Source: Hymenobacter sp. BRD67 (lineage in GTDB: Bacteria > Bacteroidota > Bacteroidia > Cytophagales > Hymenobacteraceae). Taken from it: DNA of 64,000 nucleotides. The position numbers and the translations under genes are program-made. The stretch covers positions 2,046,001-2,110,000 of the forward strand of contig NZ_CP053904.1 of NCBI RefSeq assembly GCF_013256425.1, given 5' to 3'. Shown here in pieces: positions 1-9,192 of the stretch (positions are counted from its first letter, which is position 1; the number at the start of each line of letters is the position of its first letter). Below the pieces are notes generated by a model. That model was not told the DNA's origin. It was given only the letters and a program-made list of their open reading frames with translations, and did not search any database.

Positions 1-912
1 ACTACCATCGGCCCCCACGACCAGGTGATTCTGGGCCTCTCGGGCGGCGTCGATAGCAGCGTGGCGGCGCTATTGCTACACCGGGCCATCGGCCCGCGCC
101 TGCACGGCATTTTCGTGGATAACGGCCTGTTGCGGCAGGATGAGTTTGCCTCGGTATTGAAAGCTTACGAGGGCCTGGGCCTGAACGTGACCGGCGTGCG
201 CGCCGCGCCCGAGTTTTACCAGGCGCTCGAAGGGCTGAGCGACCCCGAGCAGAAGCGCAAGGCTATTGGCCGCACGTTTATCGAGGTGTTCGACCGCGAG
301 GCGCAGAAGGTGGAAGGCGCGCGCTGGCTGGCCCAGGGCACCATTTACCCCGACGTGATTGAGTCGGTTTCGGTGCACGGCGGCCCGGCCGTGACCATCA
401 AGAGCCACCACAACGTAGGCGGCCTGCCCGAGAAGATGAACCTCAAAATCGTGGAGCCGCTGCGCATGCTCTTCAAGGATGAGGTGCGCGAGGTGGGTGC
501 TGCGCTGGGCCTGCCCGGCGAGATTCTCAACCGCCACCCCTTCCCCGGCCCCGGCCTGGGTATCCGCATCCTGGGCGACATCACGCCCGAGAAAGTAGAC
601 CTGCTGCAACGCGCCGATGGGGTATTCATCAACCTGCTGAAAGAGCGCGGCCTCTACGAGCAGGTGTGGCAGGCCGGCGCCATGCTACTGCCCGTGCAAA
701 GCGTGGGCGTGATGGGCGACGAGCGCACCTATGAGCGCGTGGTGGCCCTGCGCGCCGTAACCAGCGTGGACGGCATGACCGCCGACTGGGCGCACCTCCC
801 CTACGATTTCCTGGCCGACGTGAGCAACCGCATCATCAACCAGGTGCGGGGAATTAACCGCGTGGTGTATGATATCAGCAGCAAGCCGCCGGCGACGATT
901 GAATGGGAATAG
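1..912 (+). CDS. guaA: GMP synthase (glutamine-hydrolysing), 3' part only
   Basis: Makes GMP from XMP, ATP and glutamine in purine synthesis. The frame is open from base 1, so the glutamine amidotransferase domain lies outside the window. What remains is the ATP-pyrophosphatase domain, with the P-loop-like motif SGGVDSS near the start, followed by the C-terminal dimerisation domain with [12 protein letters not shown] and the conserved end in [11 protein letters not shown]. The stop is TAG at 910-912. A 15-bp-arm hairpin follows at 941-984. Identification is firm because these motifs are family signatures. Confidence 0.97.
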   Translation, partial: TTIGPHDQVILGLSGGVDSSVAALLLHRAIGPRLHGIFVDNGLLRQDEFASVLKAYEGLGLNVTGVRAAPEFYQALEGLSDPEQKRKAIGRTFIEVFDREAQKVEGARWLAQGTIYPDVIESVSVHGGPAVTIKSHHNVGGLPEKMNLKIVEPLRMLFKDEVREVGAALGLPGEILNRHPFPGPGLGIRILGDITPEKVDLLQRADGVFINLLKERGLYEQVWQAGAMLLPVQSVGVMGDERTYERVVALRAVTSVDGMTADWAHLPYDFLADVSNRIINQVRGINRVVYDISSKPPATIEWE

Positions 913-940
913 AAACTGTGATTTCATACTGAGGGGCTGA

Positions 941-984
941 ATAAACGAAAGTCGCGTTGGGTTACCAGGGCGACTTTCGTTTAT
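941..984 (+). terminator. Hairpin after guaA, probable terminator
   Basis: Perfect 15-bp arms (941-955 and 970-984) around a 14-base loop, 28 bases after the guaA stop. There is no long T tract after the stem, although the distal arm itself is T-rich, so termination is inferred rather than clear. Confidence 0.5.
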
Positions 985-993
985 GAACAGGTT

Positions 994-1224
994 ATGGACT
1001 GGCTACGCCTCTTGTTCTCCTCATGTGAATTTTATGCCTTTGGGATTCCCTATCTGGTTTATGGTGCGTGGGCTTATCGCGCACTCGGACAGAAGCAATA
1101 CAGTAGTATATGGTCGATTTTTTGGGCAGGCATTTCATTTTTATTTATTTTATTATTAGGATTTTTTGTAATAGCAATGGCAGCAACAATTTTCATCATG
1201 TTTAATCACGCGGAAAAATTATAG
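994..1224 (+). CDS. Small hydrophobic membrane protein, unknown
   Basis: A 76-residue protein with two or three likely membrane segments (about residues 15-30 and 40-70) and no recognised family. The coding stretch is clearly more AT-rich than its neighbours, notably around 1130-1200, which hints at recent acquisition or weak selection. The ORF ends 10 bases before the amidotransferase gene in the same direction, so the two may be co-transcribed. The ATG at 994 follows directly after the guaA hairpin. Confidence 0.5.
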   Translation: MDWLRLLFSSCEFYAFGIPYLVYGAWAYRALGQKQYSSIWSIFWAGISFLFILLLGFFVIAMAATIFIMFNHAEKL

Positions 1225-1234
1225 CTATTAAATT

Positions 1235-1954
1235 ATGCGCTTTCACTGCCTCCAACACTTACCCGACGAAGGCCCTGGCTACGCCGCCGAGTGGCTGGCC
1301 GCACACGGCCACACGCTTAACTACACGCGGCTGTTTGAACCAAATCCAATTTTTCCGGCGCTGGCGGAGTTCGATGGGCTGCTGATTCTAGGCGGGGCAA
1401 TGAGTGTGCACGAAGAGGCCGAATTTCCCTGGCTGGTGGCGGAGAAAGCCTTTTTGCGCGAAGCATTGCGGGCGGGGAAAATTACGCTGGCCATTTGCCT
1501 GGGGGCACAACTGGTGGCGCAGGCGCTGGGTGGTGAGGTGCATCGCAATCCGGCGCCGGAAATCGGGTTCTGGACGGTGCGCTTTTCGGCCAAAGCGCTC
1601 ACCCACCCGCTGCTGCGCGGCTGGCCCGACAAAGCCACCGTACTGCACTGGCACGTCGATACCTTCACGGTGCCGCCGGGGGCGGTGCGGGTGGGTATGT
1701 CGGCAGGCTGCGCGGCGCAGGGCTACGTGTGGGGCGACGGCATTATCGGCCTCCAGTTTCACCCCGAAATGACGGAGGAGATGGTGGAGAAATTAATTAA
1801 TTTCGAAAACCATGAAGAAGCCGAAGAACAGGAATTTGTGCAAACGGCCGCGCAGATTCGCAGCAAATTAAAATCGGTGTGGAAGGGCCGAATACTAATT
1901 GAGCAACTGCTGAAAAATATGGTGGCGTTGCACGAGTCTGAAACCGGCCTTTAG
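1235..1954 (+). CDS. Class I glutamine amidotransferase-like protein
   Basis: A 239-residue cytoplasmic protein with a GATase1 fold. The nucleophile is Cys88 in AICLGAQ, and the His176/Glu178 pair sits in QFHPEM, completing the catalytic triad. Stand-alone proteins of this kind resemble GuaA amidotransferase domains and gamma-glutamyl hydrolase-like enzymes, and the true substrate cannot be read from sequence. Its position close to guaA could suggest nucleotide metabolism, but that is inference. It converges with dgt, leaving only 14 bases between stops. Confidence 0.85.
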   Translation: MRFHCLQHLPDEGPGYAAEWLAAHGHTLNYTRLFEPNPIFPALAEFDGLLILGGAMSVHEEAEFPWLVAEKAFLREALRAGKITLAICLGAQLVAQALGGEVHRNPAPEIGFWTVRFSAKALTHPLLRGWPDKATVLHWHVDTFTVPPGAVRVGMSAGCAAQGYVWGDGIIGLQFHPEMTEEMVEKLINFENHEEAEEQEFVQTAAQIRSKLKSVWKGRILIEQLLKNMVALHESETGL

Positions 1955-1968
1955 CTGCCAGTCTACCC

Positions 1969-3345
1969 TCAAAATCCCTTCGGTAGCTCAATCCCTTTAA
2001 TCGTTTTATACAAGCTCAGCGCGTGCTGGTCGGTCATGCCGGCAATATAGTCAGTAAGCAATATAATCTGCTCATACGCCGAGGCGCCGGCCTGCGGGCC
2101 AATGGCCCGAAACTGGTTCGGCAATAAATCGAGCAGCTTGCGTGAGCGGTGATTTTCTTTCTTGTCAAAAATGGCGCACAGGAACGCATCGAGCAGGCCG
2201 CCAAGCACCTCGAAGCCGGCAGCTTCGATTTCGAGCACCGGGCGCGAGCGGTAGAGCTTCTCCACACTCAGGCGCTGAATTTCTTGCAAGTGCTCGTAGC
2301 CGCTCAGTTCCTTCACCAGCGAGGCATCGTAGGTACCGGCCAGGATGGCGGGCGAGTGGTGGGCAAAGCGGGTAGCAGTTTCATCGACGAGCTGGCCGAT
2401 GAGCGTGGCGCGCAGGTAACCCAGCTCTTCCTGCCAGTCGCGCCACTCTAGGCCGCTGCTGCCGGCACTTTTAGGGCGGGCATTGGGCGCGGCGGCGCGC
2501 AAGTCGCGCATAAGCGTGAGGCCTTTTTCGTGGTCGATGAGGCCCAGTTTGAGGCCATCCTCAAAGTCGATGATGCGGTAGCAGATGTCGTCAGCCGCCT
2601 CGACCAGAAAGGCCAGCGGATGGCGGTGGAAGAAGCCAGCCGGAGCGTCTTTGGCTTGCAGGCCCAGCTCTTCGGCAATAAGCTTGAAGCGCGGATTTTC
2701 GGCTTGAAAATGGCCGTATTTCTTCTCGCTGGCCCCGTTCTGCTTTTTACTCGGGTCGATAACCGACGGGCGCGGGTACTTGGTAAAGGCACCGAGCGTG
2801 GCATACGTCAACCCCAGGCCGCCCGAGCCGCTGCTGAGCGCCGGGTAGGTGTGCGTGAGAATGCGGAAGCCCGCGGCATTGCCCTCAAAGTGCTGCAAAT
2901 CGGCCTGCTCGGCCGCGCTCAGGCCGGTGATAAAGCGCTCGGCCGCCCGGCTGGCGAAGTAGGCGGAGATGGCGTCCTCACCGGAGTGGCCGAAAGGCGG
3001 GTTGCCGATGTCGTGGGCCAGGCAGGCGGCGGCCACAATGTCGCCGCAGTCCTGGTCGAAGTCGGGCAGCTCACGGGCAATACTGGGGTCGGCTTCGAGC
3101 ACCCGGCGGGCCGAGAGGCGGCCCAGCGAGCGGCCCACGCAGGCCGTTTCGAGCGAGTGCGTGAGGCGGGTGTGCACGAAGTCGGTTTCGGGCAGCGGCA
3201 TCACCTGGGTTTTGCGCTGCAAGCGCCGGAAAGCCGATGAAAACACCACGCGGTCGTAATCGGCCAGATAAGGCGAGCGGCCCGGCGCGGGCGTTTCGGC
3301 GGGACGGTCAGGGTAGCGGCGGGTAGCAAGCAGGCGGGACCACAT
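1969..3345 (-). CDS. dgt: Deoxyguanosinetriphosphate triphosphohydrolase (dGTPase)
   Basis: Hydrolyses dGTP to deoxyguanosine and triphosphate. HD-domain signatures are clear: RRLQRKTQV and RLTHSLE near the N-terminus, then HDIGNPPFGHSGE. The frame stays open upstream to 3498, but that stretch only translates the GTGAGCA tandem repeat into HCSLLTA units. I therefore start at the ATG at 3345, which gives MWSRLLATRRY, the normal family N-terminus, and about 458 residues. The downstream gene is convergent. Confidence 0.92.
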   Translation of the reverse strand: MWSRLLATRRYPDRPAETPAPGRSPYLADYDRVVFSSAFRRLQRKTQVMPLPETDFVHTRLTHSLETACVGRSLGRLSARRVLEADPSIARELPDFDQDCGDIVAAACLAHDIGNPPFGHSGEDAISAYFASRAAERFITGLSAAEQADLQHFEGNAAGFRILTHTYPALSSGSGGLGLTYATLGAFTKYPRPSVIDPSKKQNGASEKKYGHFQAENPRFKLIAEELGLQAKDAPAGFFHRHPLAFLVEAADDICYRIIDFEDGLKLGLIDHEKGLTLMRDLRAAAPNARPKSAGSSGLEWRDWQEELGYLRATLIGQLVDETATRFAHHSPAILAGTYDASLVKELSGYEHLQEIQRLSVEKLYRSRPVLEIEAAGFEVLGGLLDAFLCAIFDKKENHRSRKLLDLLPNQFRAIGPQAGASAYEQIILLTDYIAGMTDQHALSLYKTIKGIELPKGF

Positions 3346-3350
3346 AGGCA

Positions 3351-3406
3351 GTGAGCAGTGAGCAGTGAGCAGTGAGCAGTGAGCAGTGAGCAGTGAGCAG
3401 TGAGCA
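3351..3406. repeat. Eight tandem GTGAGCA heptamers
   Basis: Eight exact copies of a 7-bp unit lie directly upstream of the dgt start. A reverse-orientation set of the same unit lies at about 3511-3546, so the pair can form an inverted repeat across the dgt/glycosyltransferase intergenic region. Related units occur at 21607, 23436 and 42322. Confidence 0.95.
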
Positions 3407-3510
3407 AAGAACGCCATACTGGGCACAGCGCGACATCTCGCTTGCGCCGCTGGGGTAACAATTCTTCGAAGTGGCAGAACTGTTTCCTTCGTCAGCATGA
3501 TGTTCTTTTG

Positions 3511-3546
3511 CTAACTGCTCTCTGTTCACTACTCACTGCTCACTGA
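3511..3546. repeat. Inverted partner of the heptamer repeat
   Basis: Degenerate CACTGCT/TGCTCAC units running opposite to the 3351-3406 array and ending just before the glycosyltransferase start codon. Seen directly in the sequence; function unknown. Confidence 0.75.
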
Positions 3547-3549
3547 AGT

Positions 3550-5091
3550 ATGAAGCACCGTCTACCCCTATTATTCGCGCTCCTCAAATTTGTTTCGGGG
3601 CTATTGCTGGCCGGCTATGGCACCTACGAGCTGCACCGCGACGAGTACCTGTACCTTGACTACGGCCGGCACCTGGCCTGGGGCTACATCGAAGTGCCGC
3701 CCCTCACTGCCCTGCAAAGCTGGGTATCGCTGGCGCTGGGCGGCGGGTTTTTCTGGGTGAAAGCGTGGCCGCTGCTCTGGGGCAGCCTCACGATTTATAT
3801 CGTGGTGCGGCTGGCGCAGCGGCTGGGTGGCGGGCCGTGGGCCCAGGCGCTGGCCGGCGTGTGCTACCTCACTACGGCTTACGGCCGAGTTAATCTGCTG
3901 TTTCAACCCAATGCGTTTGAAGTATTCAGCTTTACGCTGGGTATGTACCTGCTGGTGCGCCACGCGCAGCCCGACGGTCAGCCCCGGCACCTTTATTGGC
4001 TGGGTTTGGTGCTGGGGCTGGGCATTCTCAATAAATACACGACCTTCTTTTTCGGGGCCGCCGTGCTGGCGGGGCTGCTTCTCACCACCCCACGCCTATT
4101 TGCCCGGCGGCCCATCTGGCTGGCTGGTGGCCTGGCGCTGCTGGTGGCTGCCCCCACGCTGGGGTGGCAGCTGCGCCACGGCCTGCCTTTTCGGCACCAC
4201 ATGGCTCTGCTGCACGACACGCAGCTGGTGTACGTAACGGTGGCCAGCTTCTGGAGCGCCCAGCTTCTGCTATGCTTTGCGGCGCTCCTGGTGTGGGTGC
4301 CGGGGCTATGGGCGGCACTGCGCGGGCAGCCCGCGCCGGCGGTCCGCGTGGCCGGACTCGTATTCGTGGTCGGGCTGCTTATTCTGACCATTCTGCATGG
4401 CAAAAGCTACTATAGCTTAGGCTATTACCCGGCATTGTTTGCGATTGGGGCCGTGTGGTGGCAAACCCGGCTGGCCAGCCGGCTAGGCTTGCGAATAGCC
4501 TTGCTGGCCCTGCCGCTGGCGCTGTGGGTGCCCATCGTGCGCGACATCTTTCCCATTCTGCCGCCAGCAGCTATGGCGCGTCTCAGCCAGCGGCCTTTGC
4601 ACCGGAAGCTGGGTCTCAACCGCTGGGAAGACGGCCAGGTGCACCCGCTGCCCCAGGATTTTGCCGATATGCTGGGCTGGCACGAGCTGGCCGACAAAAC
4701 CTGGCTGGCCTATCAGGCGCTGCCCGACTCCACGCGCGCCCGCACGCTCATCAAGTGCGACGACTACGGCCAGGCCGGGGCCCTCAACTACTACAACCGT
4801 AACCGGGCGATACCTGCCGCTACTAGCTTCAATGGCAGCTACTTGTATTGGTTTCCGGCGCTGCCGGCCCGGCCCTGGCGCAACCTGCTACTCGTGGGTG
4901 AAGGCCACCCCGAAGAGCTCGTGCCTTATTTCCAGGAGTTTCGTAAAGTGGGCGAAATGACCACTCCCTACGCCCGCGAGCGAGGGGTTACTATTTACCT
5001 CGGCATAAACCCCAGCCCGGCCCTGCTGGCCCGCGCCTACGGCGAGCGGCGCACCGAATTAGCGGCCTGGGAAGGTAACCTGAAGTACTAG
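3550..5091 (+). CDS. GT39/ArnT-like membrane glycosyltransferase
   Basis: A 513-residue polytopic protein. The N-terminal ELHRDEYLYLDYGRHLAWGY region, with acidic residues in the first outer loop and a following VPPL, is typical of dolichyl-phosphate-mannose or undecaprenyl-phosphate-sugar transferases (GT39, PMT_2). About ten membrane segments follow up to residue 345, then a soluble C-terminal domain of about 165 residues. It probably transfers a lipid-linked sugar to an envelope target; donor and acceptor are unknown. The gene converges tightly on the DUF1361 gene, with 1 base between them. Confidence 0.8.
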   Translation: MKHRLPLLFALLKFVSGLLLAGYGTYELHRDEYLYLDYGRHLAWGYIEVPPLTALQSWVSLALGGGFFWVKAWPLLWGSLTIYIVVRLAQRLGGGPWAQALAGVCYLTTAYGRVNLLFQPNAFEVFSFTLGMYLLVRHAQPDGQPRHLYWLGLVLGLGILNKYTTFFFGAAVLAGLLLTTPRLFARRPIWLAGGLALLVAAPTLGWQLRHGLPFRHHMALLHDTQLVYVTVASFWSAQLLLCFAALLVWVPGLWAALRGQPAPAVRVAGLVFVVGLLILTILHGKSYYSLGYYPALFAIGAVWWQTRLASRLGLRIALLALPLALWVPIVRDIFPILPPAAMARLSQRPLHRKLGLNRWEDGQVHPLPQDFADMLGWHELADKTWLAYQALPDSTRARTLIKCDDYGQAGALNYYNRNRAIPAATSFNGSYLYWFPALPARPWRNLLLVGEGHPEELVPYFQEFRKVGEMTTPYARERGVTIYLGINPSPALLARAYGERRTELAAWEGNLKY

Positions 5092-5092
5092 C

Positions 5093-5779
5093 TCACCTGG
5101 TATCGGGCGTTCCCGGCTCCCGGCCCTGCCCCAGCAGCCGCACGGTAGCGTAGGCAATGAGCAAAAAAGCCCAGAAAACGACCGTGACGCCCCAGGTGCG
5201 CGGGTAAGTAAAGGGATGCTGAATCCGGTTCAGGATATCGTAGAATAAAGTGAACGGATTGCTGAGCACATCCCAGGAATTATACCGCAGAAACCGCCCG
5301 AGATACACGCCAAACGCGCTAAGGCCCAGGGCGGCCGTCGCAAAACCCCAGCCCGCCCAGAGGCCCAGGCGCTGGCGCACCAGCGTGTGCATGTCGAGCA
5401 GCGAGGCGAAGGCCAGCATCAGCCCGTTCCAGGCGCAGGACATGATGAGGGCCAGGTCGTACCAGTAGGGTACGCCGGGCCGGGGCTCCAGGTGAAAGAG
5501 GTCGGTGATGAGGTAGGGCGCATTGGGGAAAAACAGCAGCCATACCAAGCCGATGGGTAGCAGCAGCCGCGCGCCGGGCGGCCGGGCAGCCAGGTGCAGC
5601 GCGGCACTCAGCCCAAAGGGAATAGCGGCCAGAAACAGGTTCCAGAGCAGAAAGACGAACAGCAGCTGCCGGGTGATAACTATTCGCGCCGCAATAAGCG
5701 TGAAGCTCAGGGCCAGCGACAGCCCCAGTACCAGCAGCAGCGGCAGCCGGCGCCGCAGCGCCGCAACAGAAAGTGGCAT
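5093..5779 (-). CDS. DUF1361 membrane protein
   Basis: About 228 residues from the start at 5779, with six or seven membrane segments. The FLWNLFLAAIPF, FFPNAPYLITDLFHL and GRFLRYNSWDV stretches match the DUF1361 family, whose function is unknown. An in-frame ATG at 5836 would add 19 residues; I prefer 5779 because the upstream extension is proline-rich and runs towards the promoter of the divergent gene. Confidence 0.8.
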   Translation of the reverse strand: MPLSVAALRRRLPLLLVLGLSLALSFTLIAARIVITRQLLFVFLLWNLFLAAIPFGLSAALHLAARPPGARLLLPIGLVWLLFFPNAPYLITDLFHLEPRPGVPYWYDLALIMSCAWNGLMLAFASLLDMHTLVRQRLGLWAGWGFATAALGLSAFGVYLGRFLRYNSWDVLSNPFTLFYDILNRIQHPFTYPRTWGVTVVFWAFLLIAYATVRLLGQGREPGTPDTR

Positions 5780-5889
5780 AAGCAGCAAGCCTGGCGAAGG
5801 CGCTAAGGTAAGCGGCGGGCCGGGTAGCAGCCCCAATCAGGTGCGTGGCCCGCCGCCTAGGCTTTTTACATCTCCCTGCTCCCCTCCCG

Positions 5890-5897
5890 TACCTTTG
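5890..5897 (+). promoter_or_regulatory. Putative -7 box TACCTTTG
   Basis: Matches the Bacteroidota TAnnTTTG -7 element, 30 bases before the start codon at 5928. A TTTA at 5865-5868 is the best candidate for the -33 element at about the right distance. Prediction by eye only. Confidence 0.45.
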
Positions 5898-5927
5898 CGC
5901 TGGCCAACGCCGGCCCTTCCCTTCCGC

Positions 5928-7661
5928 ATGACCCACTTGTATCGTGCTGCCGCCTTCTGGTTCTGGCGGCAGCTGTTTCTACTGCCACTCGTGCTGCTGA
6001 GCCTGAGCGCGTCCGCCCAGGGCCAGCTGGCGCGCTACCGTACCGGCAAAATGCAGCTCGACCAGGGCCACTACGCCACGGCCATGCAGGAGCTGGAGCC
6101 GCTGGCCCAACCCATCAATAAGTTTGCCCAGGCCGGCGATGCCGCCTACCTCTACGCGGTGGCAGCCACCCGCCTGGGCCAGTGGGCCGAGGCCGAGCAG
6201 ATGCTCAATCTTATTCGAAATCAATACCCTACCTACGGCAACCTCAACGAGGCGCTGTATCTGCAAGGCCAGGTATCGTTTGAGCAGGGCGATTATGATA
6301 CGGCGCTACGTACGCTGGGCCAGCTGCCCGCCGAGCAGTACGGCCCCCTGCGCGAAGCCATGCAGGCCACTTACCTGGCCAGGCTGAAAGACCGAACCAC
6401 CTGGCAGCGCCTCCAGAAGCGCTACCCGCAAAGCAAGCTCATCGGCCGGTACTATGCCGACTACCTGCTGGCCGGTGGCTCGCTCAATGAGGCCGACCGC
6501 CAGCAGCTGGAGGCCCTCGTTAGTCAGTTTAAGCTCGACCGTACCCGCTACGCGACGGCCCTTACCGCCACCGGGCCAGCCGCGCCGAAGGCCCTACCGC
6601 GCAAGGGAAGCTACAATATAGCAGTTTTACTACCTTTTGAGCTTCAGGATAATACCTGGCAGACCCAGCGCAAAAATCAGTTTGTAACCGACCTCTACGC
6701 CGGCCTGCGCCTGGCCCAGGACTCATTGCAGCGCACCGGGCACCCGGTGCAGCTCTATGCCTACGATACCGGAGCCGATACGCTGACGCTCAAGAGCATC
6801 CTGGCCCTGCCCGAGCTGGCAGGCATGGATTTGCTCATCGGGCCGGTGTACAAGTCGGGCGCCAAGCTGCTGGCCCGCTACGCCCGTGAGCATCAGATTA
6901 TCTGTATCAATCCGCTTTCGCAGGATGCTGACCTGGTGCAGGATAATGCCTATCACTACCTCTATTCTCCCAGTGCCGCTACCCAGGGCCGGGTGGCCGC
7001 GCAGTTTGCCGCCAGCGCGTTTGGTACGGGCCGCCCGGCCGTGCTGCTGCACGAGGACAGCAAGGATGAGAATGACTTTGCGGCGGCCTACCAGGCAGCT
7101 TATGAGGCGGCCGGCGGCCACCTGCTGGCCACCCACGCCTTCCGGCCCGACGACCCCGGCAGCCTGGCCGCGGCCTTTTTGCCGGCCGAGCTGGCCGGAG
7201 CCAGCCACTTCGTAGTAGCCTCCGACGCCCGCAAGGCTGGGCCAGCAGCCTTTACGGCGCTGGCTGCGGTGCCGGCGGCCAGCCGCCCGGCGCTGGTGGT
7301 GCCCGGCACCTGGCTCGACAATCCCGGCCTGGGCGTTGGGCAGTTGGGCAGCGCGGGCGTGTACTATTATCACCCCAAGTATTTTGATACGCAGCGGCCC
7401 GGCTACCGGCGCTTCCGCCAGCTCTACCTGGCCAAGCAAAAGCTGCCGCCCTCCGTGTTTGCCAACCAGGGCTTCGAGCTGCTGTTGTTTTTTGGCAATG
7501 CCTTACTCCAGTACGGGCCGGCCTTTCAGAGCGGCCTGGCCAGCGCCCCGCCGCAGCCCGGAGCCATCTTCGAAGGCCTCACCTACCCTAGCACGGCGCA
7601 CGACAACCAAACCGTGCCGCTGTTCAAGCTCAGCAACCTCGAGCCGCAGCTGGTGCGGTAA
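5928..7661 (+). CDS. Exported TPR plus periplasmic-binding-like (LpoA/LivJ-type) protein
   Basis: A 577-residue exported protein. It has a hydrophobic signal (residues 8-30), then about 150 residues of TPR-like helices (GDAAYLYAVAATRLGQWAEAEQ, split over two helices), then a type 1 periplasmic-binding fold beginning near YNIAVLLPFE and running to the end. This architecture recalls the LpoA outer-membrane activators of penicillin-binding proteins and branched amino acid receptors; which role applies here is not shown. The frame is open back to 5523, but that extension overlaps the divergent gene and was rejected. Confidence 0.8.
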   Translation: MTHLYRAAAFWFWRQLFLLPLVLLSLSASAQGQLARYRTGKMQLDQGHYATAMQELEPLAQPINKFAQAGDAAYLYAVAATRLGQWAEAEQMLNLIRNQYPTYGNLNEALYLQGQVSFEQGDYDTALRTLGQLPAEQYGPLREAMQATYLARLKDRTTWQRLQKRYPQSKLIGRYYADYLLAGGSLNEADRQQLEALVSQFKLDRTRYATALTATGPAAPKALPRKGSYNIAVLLPFELQDNTWQTQRKNQFVTDLYAGLRLAQDSLQRTGHPVQLYAYDTGADTLTLKSILALPELAGMDLLIGPVYKSGAKLLARYAREHQIICINPLSQDADLVQDNAYHYLYSPSAATQGRVAAQFAASAFGTGRPAVLLHEDSKDENDFAAAYQAAYEAAGGHLLATHAFRPDDPGSLAAAFLPAELAGASHFVVASDARKAGPAAFTALAAVPAASRPALVVPGTWLDNPGLGVGQLGSAGVYYYHPKYFDTQRPGYRRFRQLYLAKQKLPPSVFANQGFELLLFFGNALLQYGPAFQSGLASAPPQPGAIFEGLTYPSTAHDNQTVPLFKLSNLEPQLVR

Positions 7662-7680
7662 GCCGCAAGCTCTTCGCGTT

Positions 7681-7780
7681 TGTCATTGCGAGCAAAGCGA
7701 AGTCATCGCACGAGAACGACCCTGGCGCGAGTCGTGCGCTCATCGTTTTTATGTGATTGCTGCGCAGGCTCGCAATGACA
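7681..7780. repeat. TCATTGCGAG-type inverted repeat element
   Basis: 13-bp outer arms (7681-7693 and 7768-7780) enclose imperfect inner arms that also pair. It sits between the TPR/binding protein gene and hemL. The element shares its terminal sequence with the one at 11842-11935. Confidence 0.85.
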
Positions 7781-7817
7781 GACGTTATTATATTTAAAAA
7801 GCAAGCAGACTTTTAGC

Positions 7818-9104
7818 ATGACCACTTCCGAAACCTTATTTGCCCGCGCCCAGGAGCTGATTCCGGGCGGAGTTAACTCGCCGGTCCGGGCGTTTCGCTC
7901 GGTGGGCGGCGTGCCCGTATTTATGCAATCGGCCCGGGGCGCCTGGCTTACCGATGTTGATGGCAAGCAGTACGTTGATTTTATCAACTCCTGGGGCCCG
8001 ATGATACTCGGCCACGCGCCGGCCGTGGTACTTGATGCCCTCACCAAAGCCCTGCCCGATTCGCTTTCCTTTGGAGCACCCACCCGGCGCGAAGTTGAGC
8101 TGGCCGAGCTGCTTATCGAGCTGGTACCCAGCCTGGAGAAAGTGCGCCTGGTGAACTCAGGCACGGAGGCCACGATGTCGGCCATTCGGGTGGCGCGCGG
8201 CTACACGGGCCGGGCCAAAATCCTCAAGTTTGAGGGTTGCTACCACGGGCACGGCGACTCATTTCTGATTGCCGCCGGCTCGGGGGCCCTCACGCTGGGC
8301 GCGCCCGACTCGCCGGGCGTAACTGAGGGGGTGGCCCGCGATACCCTCACCGTGCCCTACAACGACCTTGCCGCCGTTGAGGCCGCCATTGCGGCCAACC
8401 CCGACCAGCTGGCTGCTATTATCATCGAGCCGGTGGTGGGCAACATGGGCCTCGTGGAGCCGGCGCCGGGCTTCCTGGCCGGGCTGCGGGCCCTCTGCAC
8501 CAAACATAGTATTGTACTAATATTCGACGAAGTAATGACGGGCTTCCGCCTTGCGCCGGGCGGCGCGCAGGAGCGCTACGGCGTGGTACCCGACATGACC
8601 ACGCTGGGTAAGATTATTGGGGGCGGCCTACCCGTAGGTGCCTACGGGGGCCGGGCCGACATCATGAACCAGGTGGCGCCGGCCGGTAAGGTGTACCAGG
8701 CCGGTACGCTTTCGGGCAATCCGCTGGCTACGGCGGCCGGCATGGCCCAGCTGCGCTACCTCCACGAGCACCCCGAAGTGTATCAGCAGCTGGAAACTAT
8801 CGGCACCCGCCTGGCCGATGGCACCCGGCAGATTGCCAAGGAGCTGGGTCTCCATTATACCGTTAATCAGGTGGGCTCGATGTTCAGCCTGTTTTTCACG
8901 CCGGAGCCGGTTAATAACCTCGAAGACGCCAAGAAAGCCAACCTGCCGGCTTTCGGGCGCTATTTCCACGCCATGCTGAACCGGGGTATCTACCTGGCTC
9001 CGTCGCAGTTTGAGGCGCTTTTTATCTCGACGGCCATCACCGACGAACTGGTAGAAAAGTACCTTACCGCCTGCCGCGAGTCGCTCATCGAAGCGCACCA
9101 CTAG
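7818..9104 (+). CDS. hemL: Glutamate-1-semialdehyde 2,1-aminomutase
   Basis: Converts glutamate-1-semialdehyde to 5-aminolevulinate, the tetrapyrrole precursor, in the C5 pathway. At 428 residues it has normal length. It starts SETLFARAQELIPGGVNSPVR, broken here only by the text limit on motifs; the PLP-binding lysine is K265 in TLGKIIGGGLPVGAYGG, and DEVMTGFR precedes it. It is a class III aminotransferase, and the gatekeeper and N-terminal motifs separate it from ordinary aminotransferases. No Shine-Dalgarno sequence is seen. Confidence 0.97.
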   Translation: MTTSETLFARAQELIPGGVNSPVRAFRSVGGVPVFMQSARGAWLTDVDGKQYVDFINSWGPMILGHAPAVVLDALTKALPDSLSFGAPTRREVELAELLIELVPSLEKVRLVNSGTEATMSAIRVARGYTGRAKILKFEGCYHGHGDSFLIAAGSGALTLGAPDSPGVTEGVARDTLTVPYNDLAAVEAAIAANPDQLAAIIIEPVVGNMGLVEPAPGFLAGLRALCTKHSIVLIFDEVMTGFRLAPGGAQERYGVVPDMTTLGKIIGGGLPVGAYGGRADIMNQVAPAGKVYQAGTLSGNPLATAAGMAQLRYLHEHPEVYQQLETIGTRLADGTRQIAKELGLHYTVNQVGSMFSLFFTPEPVNNLEDAKKANLPAFGRYFHAMLNRGIYLAPSQFEALFISTAITDELVEKYLTACRESLIEAHH

Positions 9105-9192
9105 ACTTTTTGGCGCAGCGTTTGGCAGAGGCTTCCGCTTCAATACTTTGCGCTACCCTGCCAACTTTGCGAAACTCTGCGCTAACCCCCTT

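Noticed and set aside
3351..3406. Possible CRISPR array
   Set aside because: Units are 7 bp and directly adjacent with no spacers.
5523..5927. Open N-terminal extension of the TPR/binding-protein frame
   Set aside because: It overlaps the divergent DUF1361 gene, and the signal peptide and -7 box both place the start at 5928.
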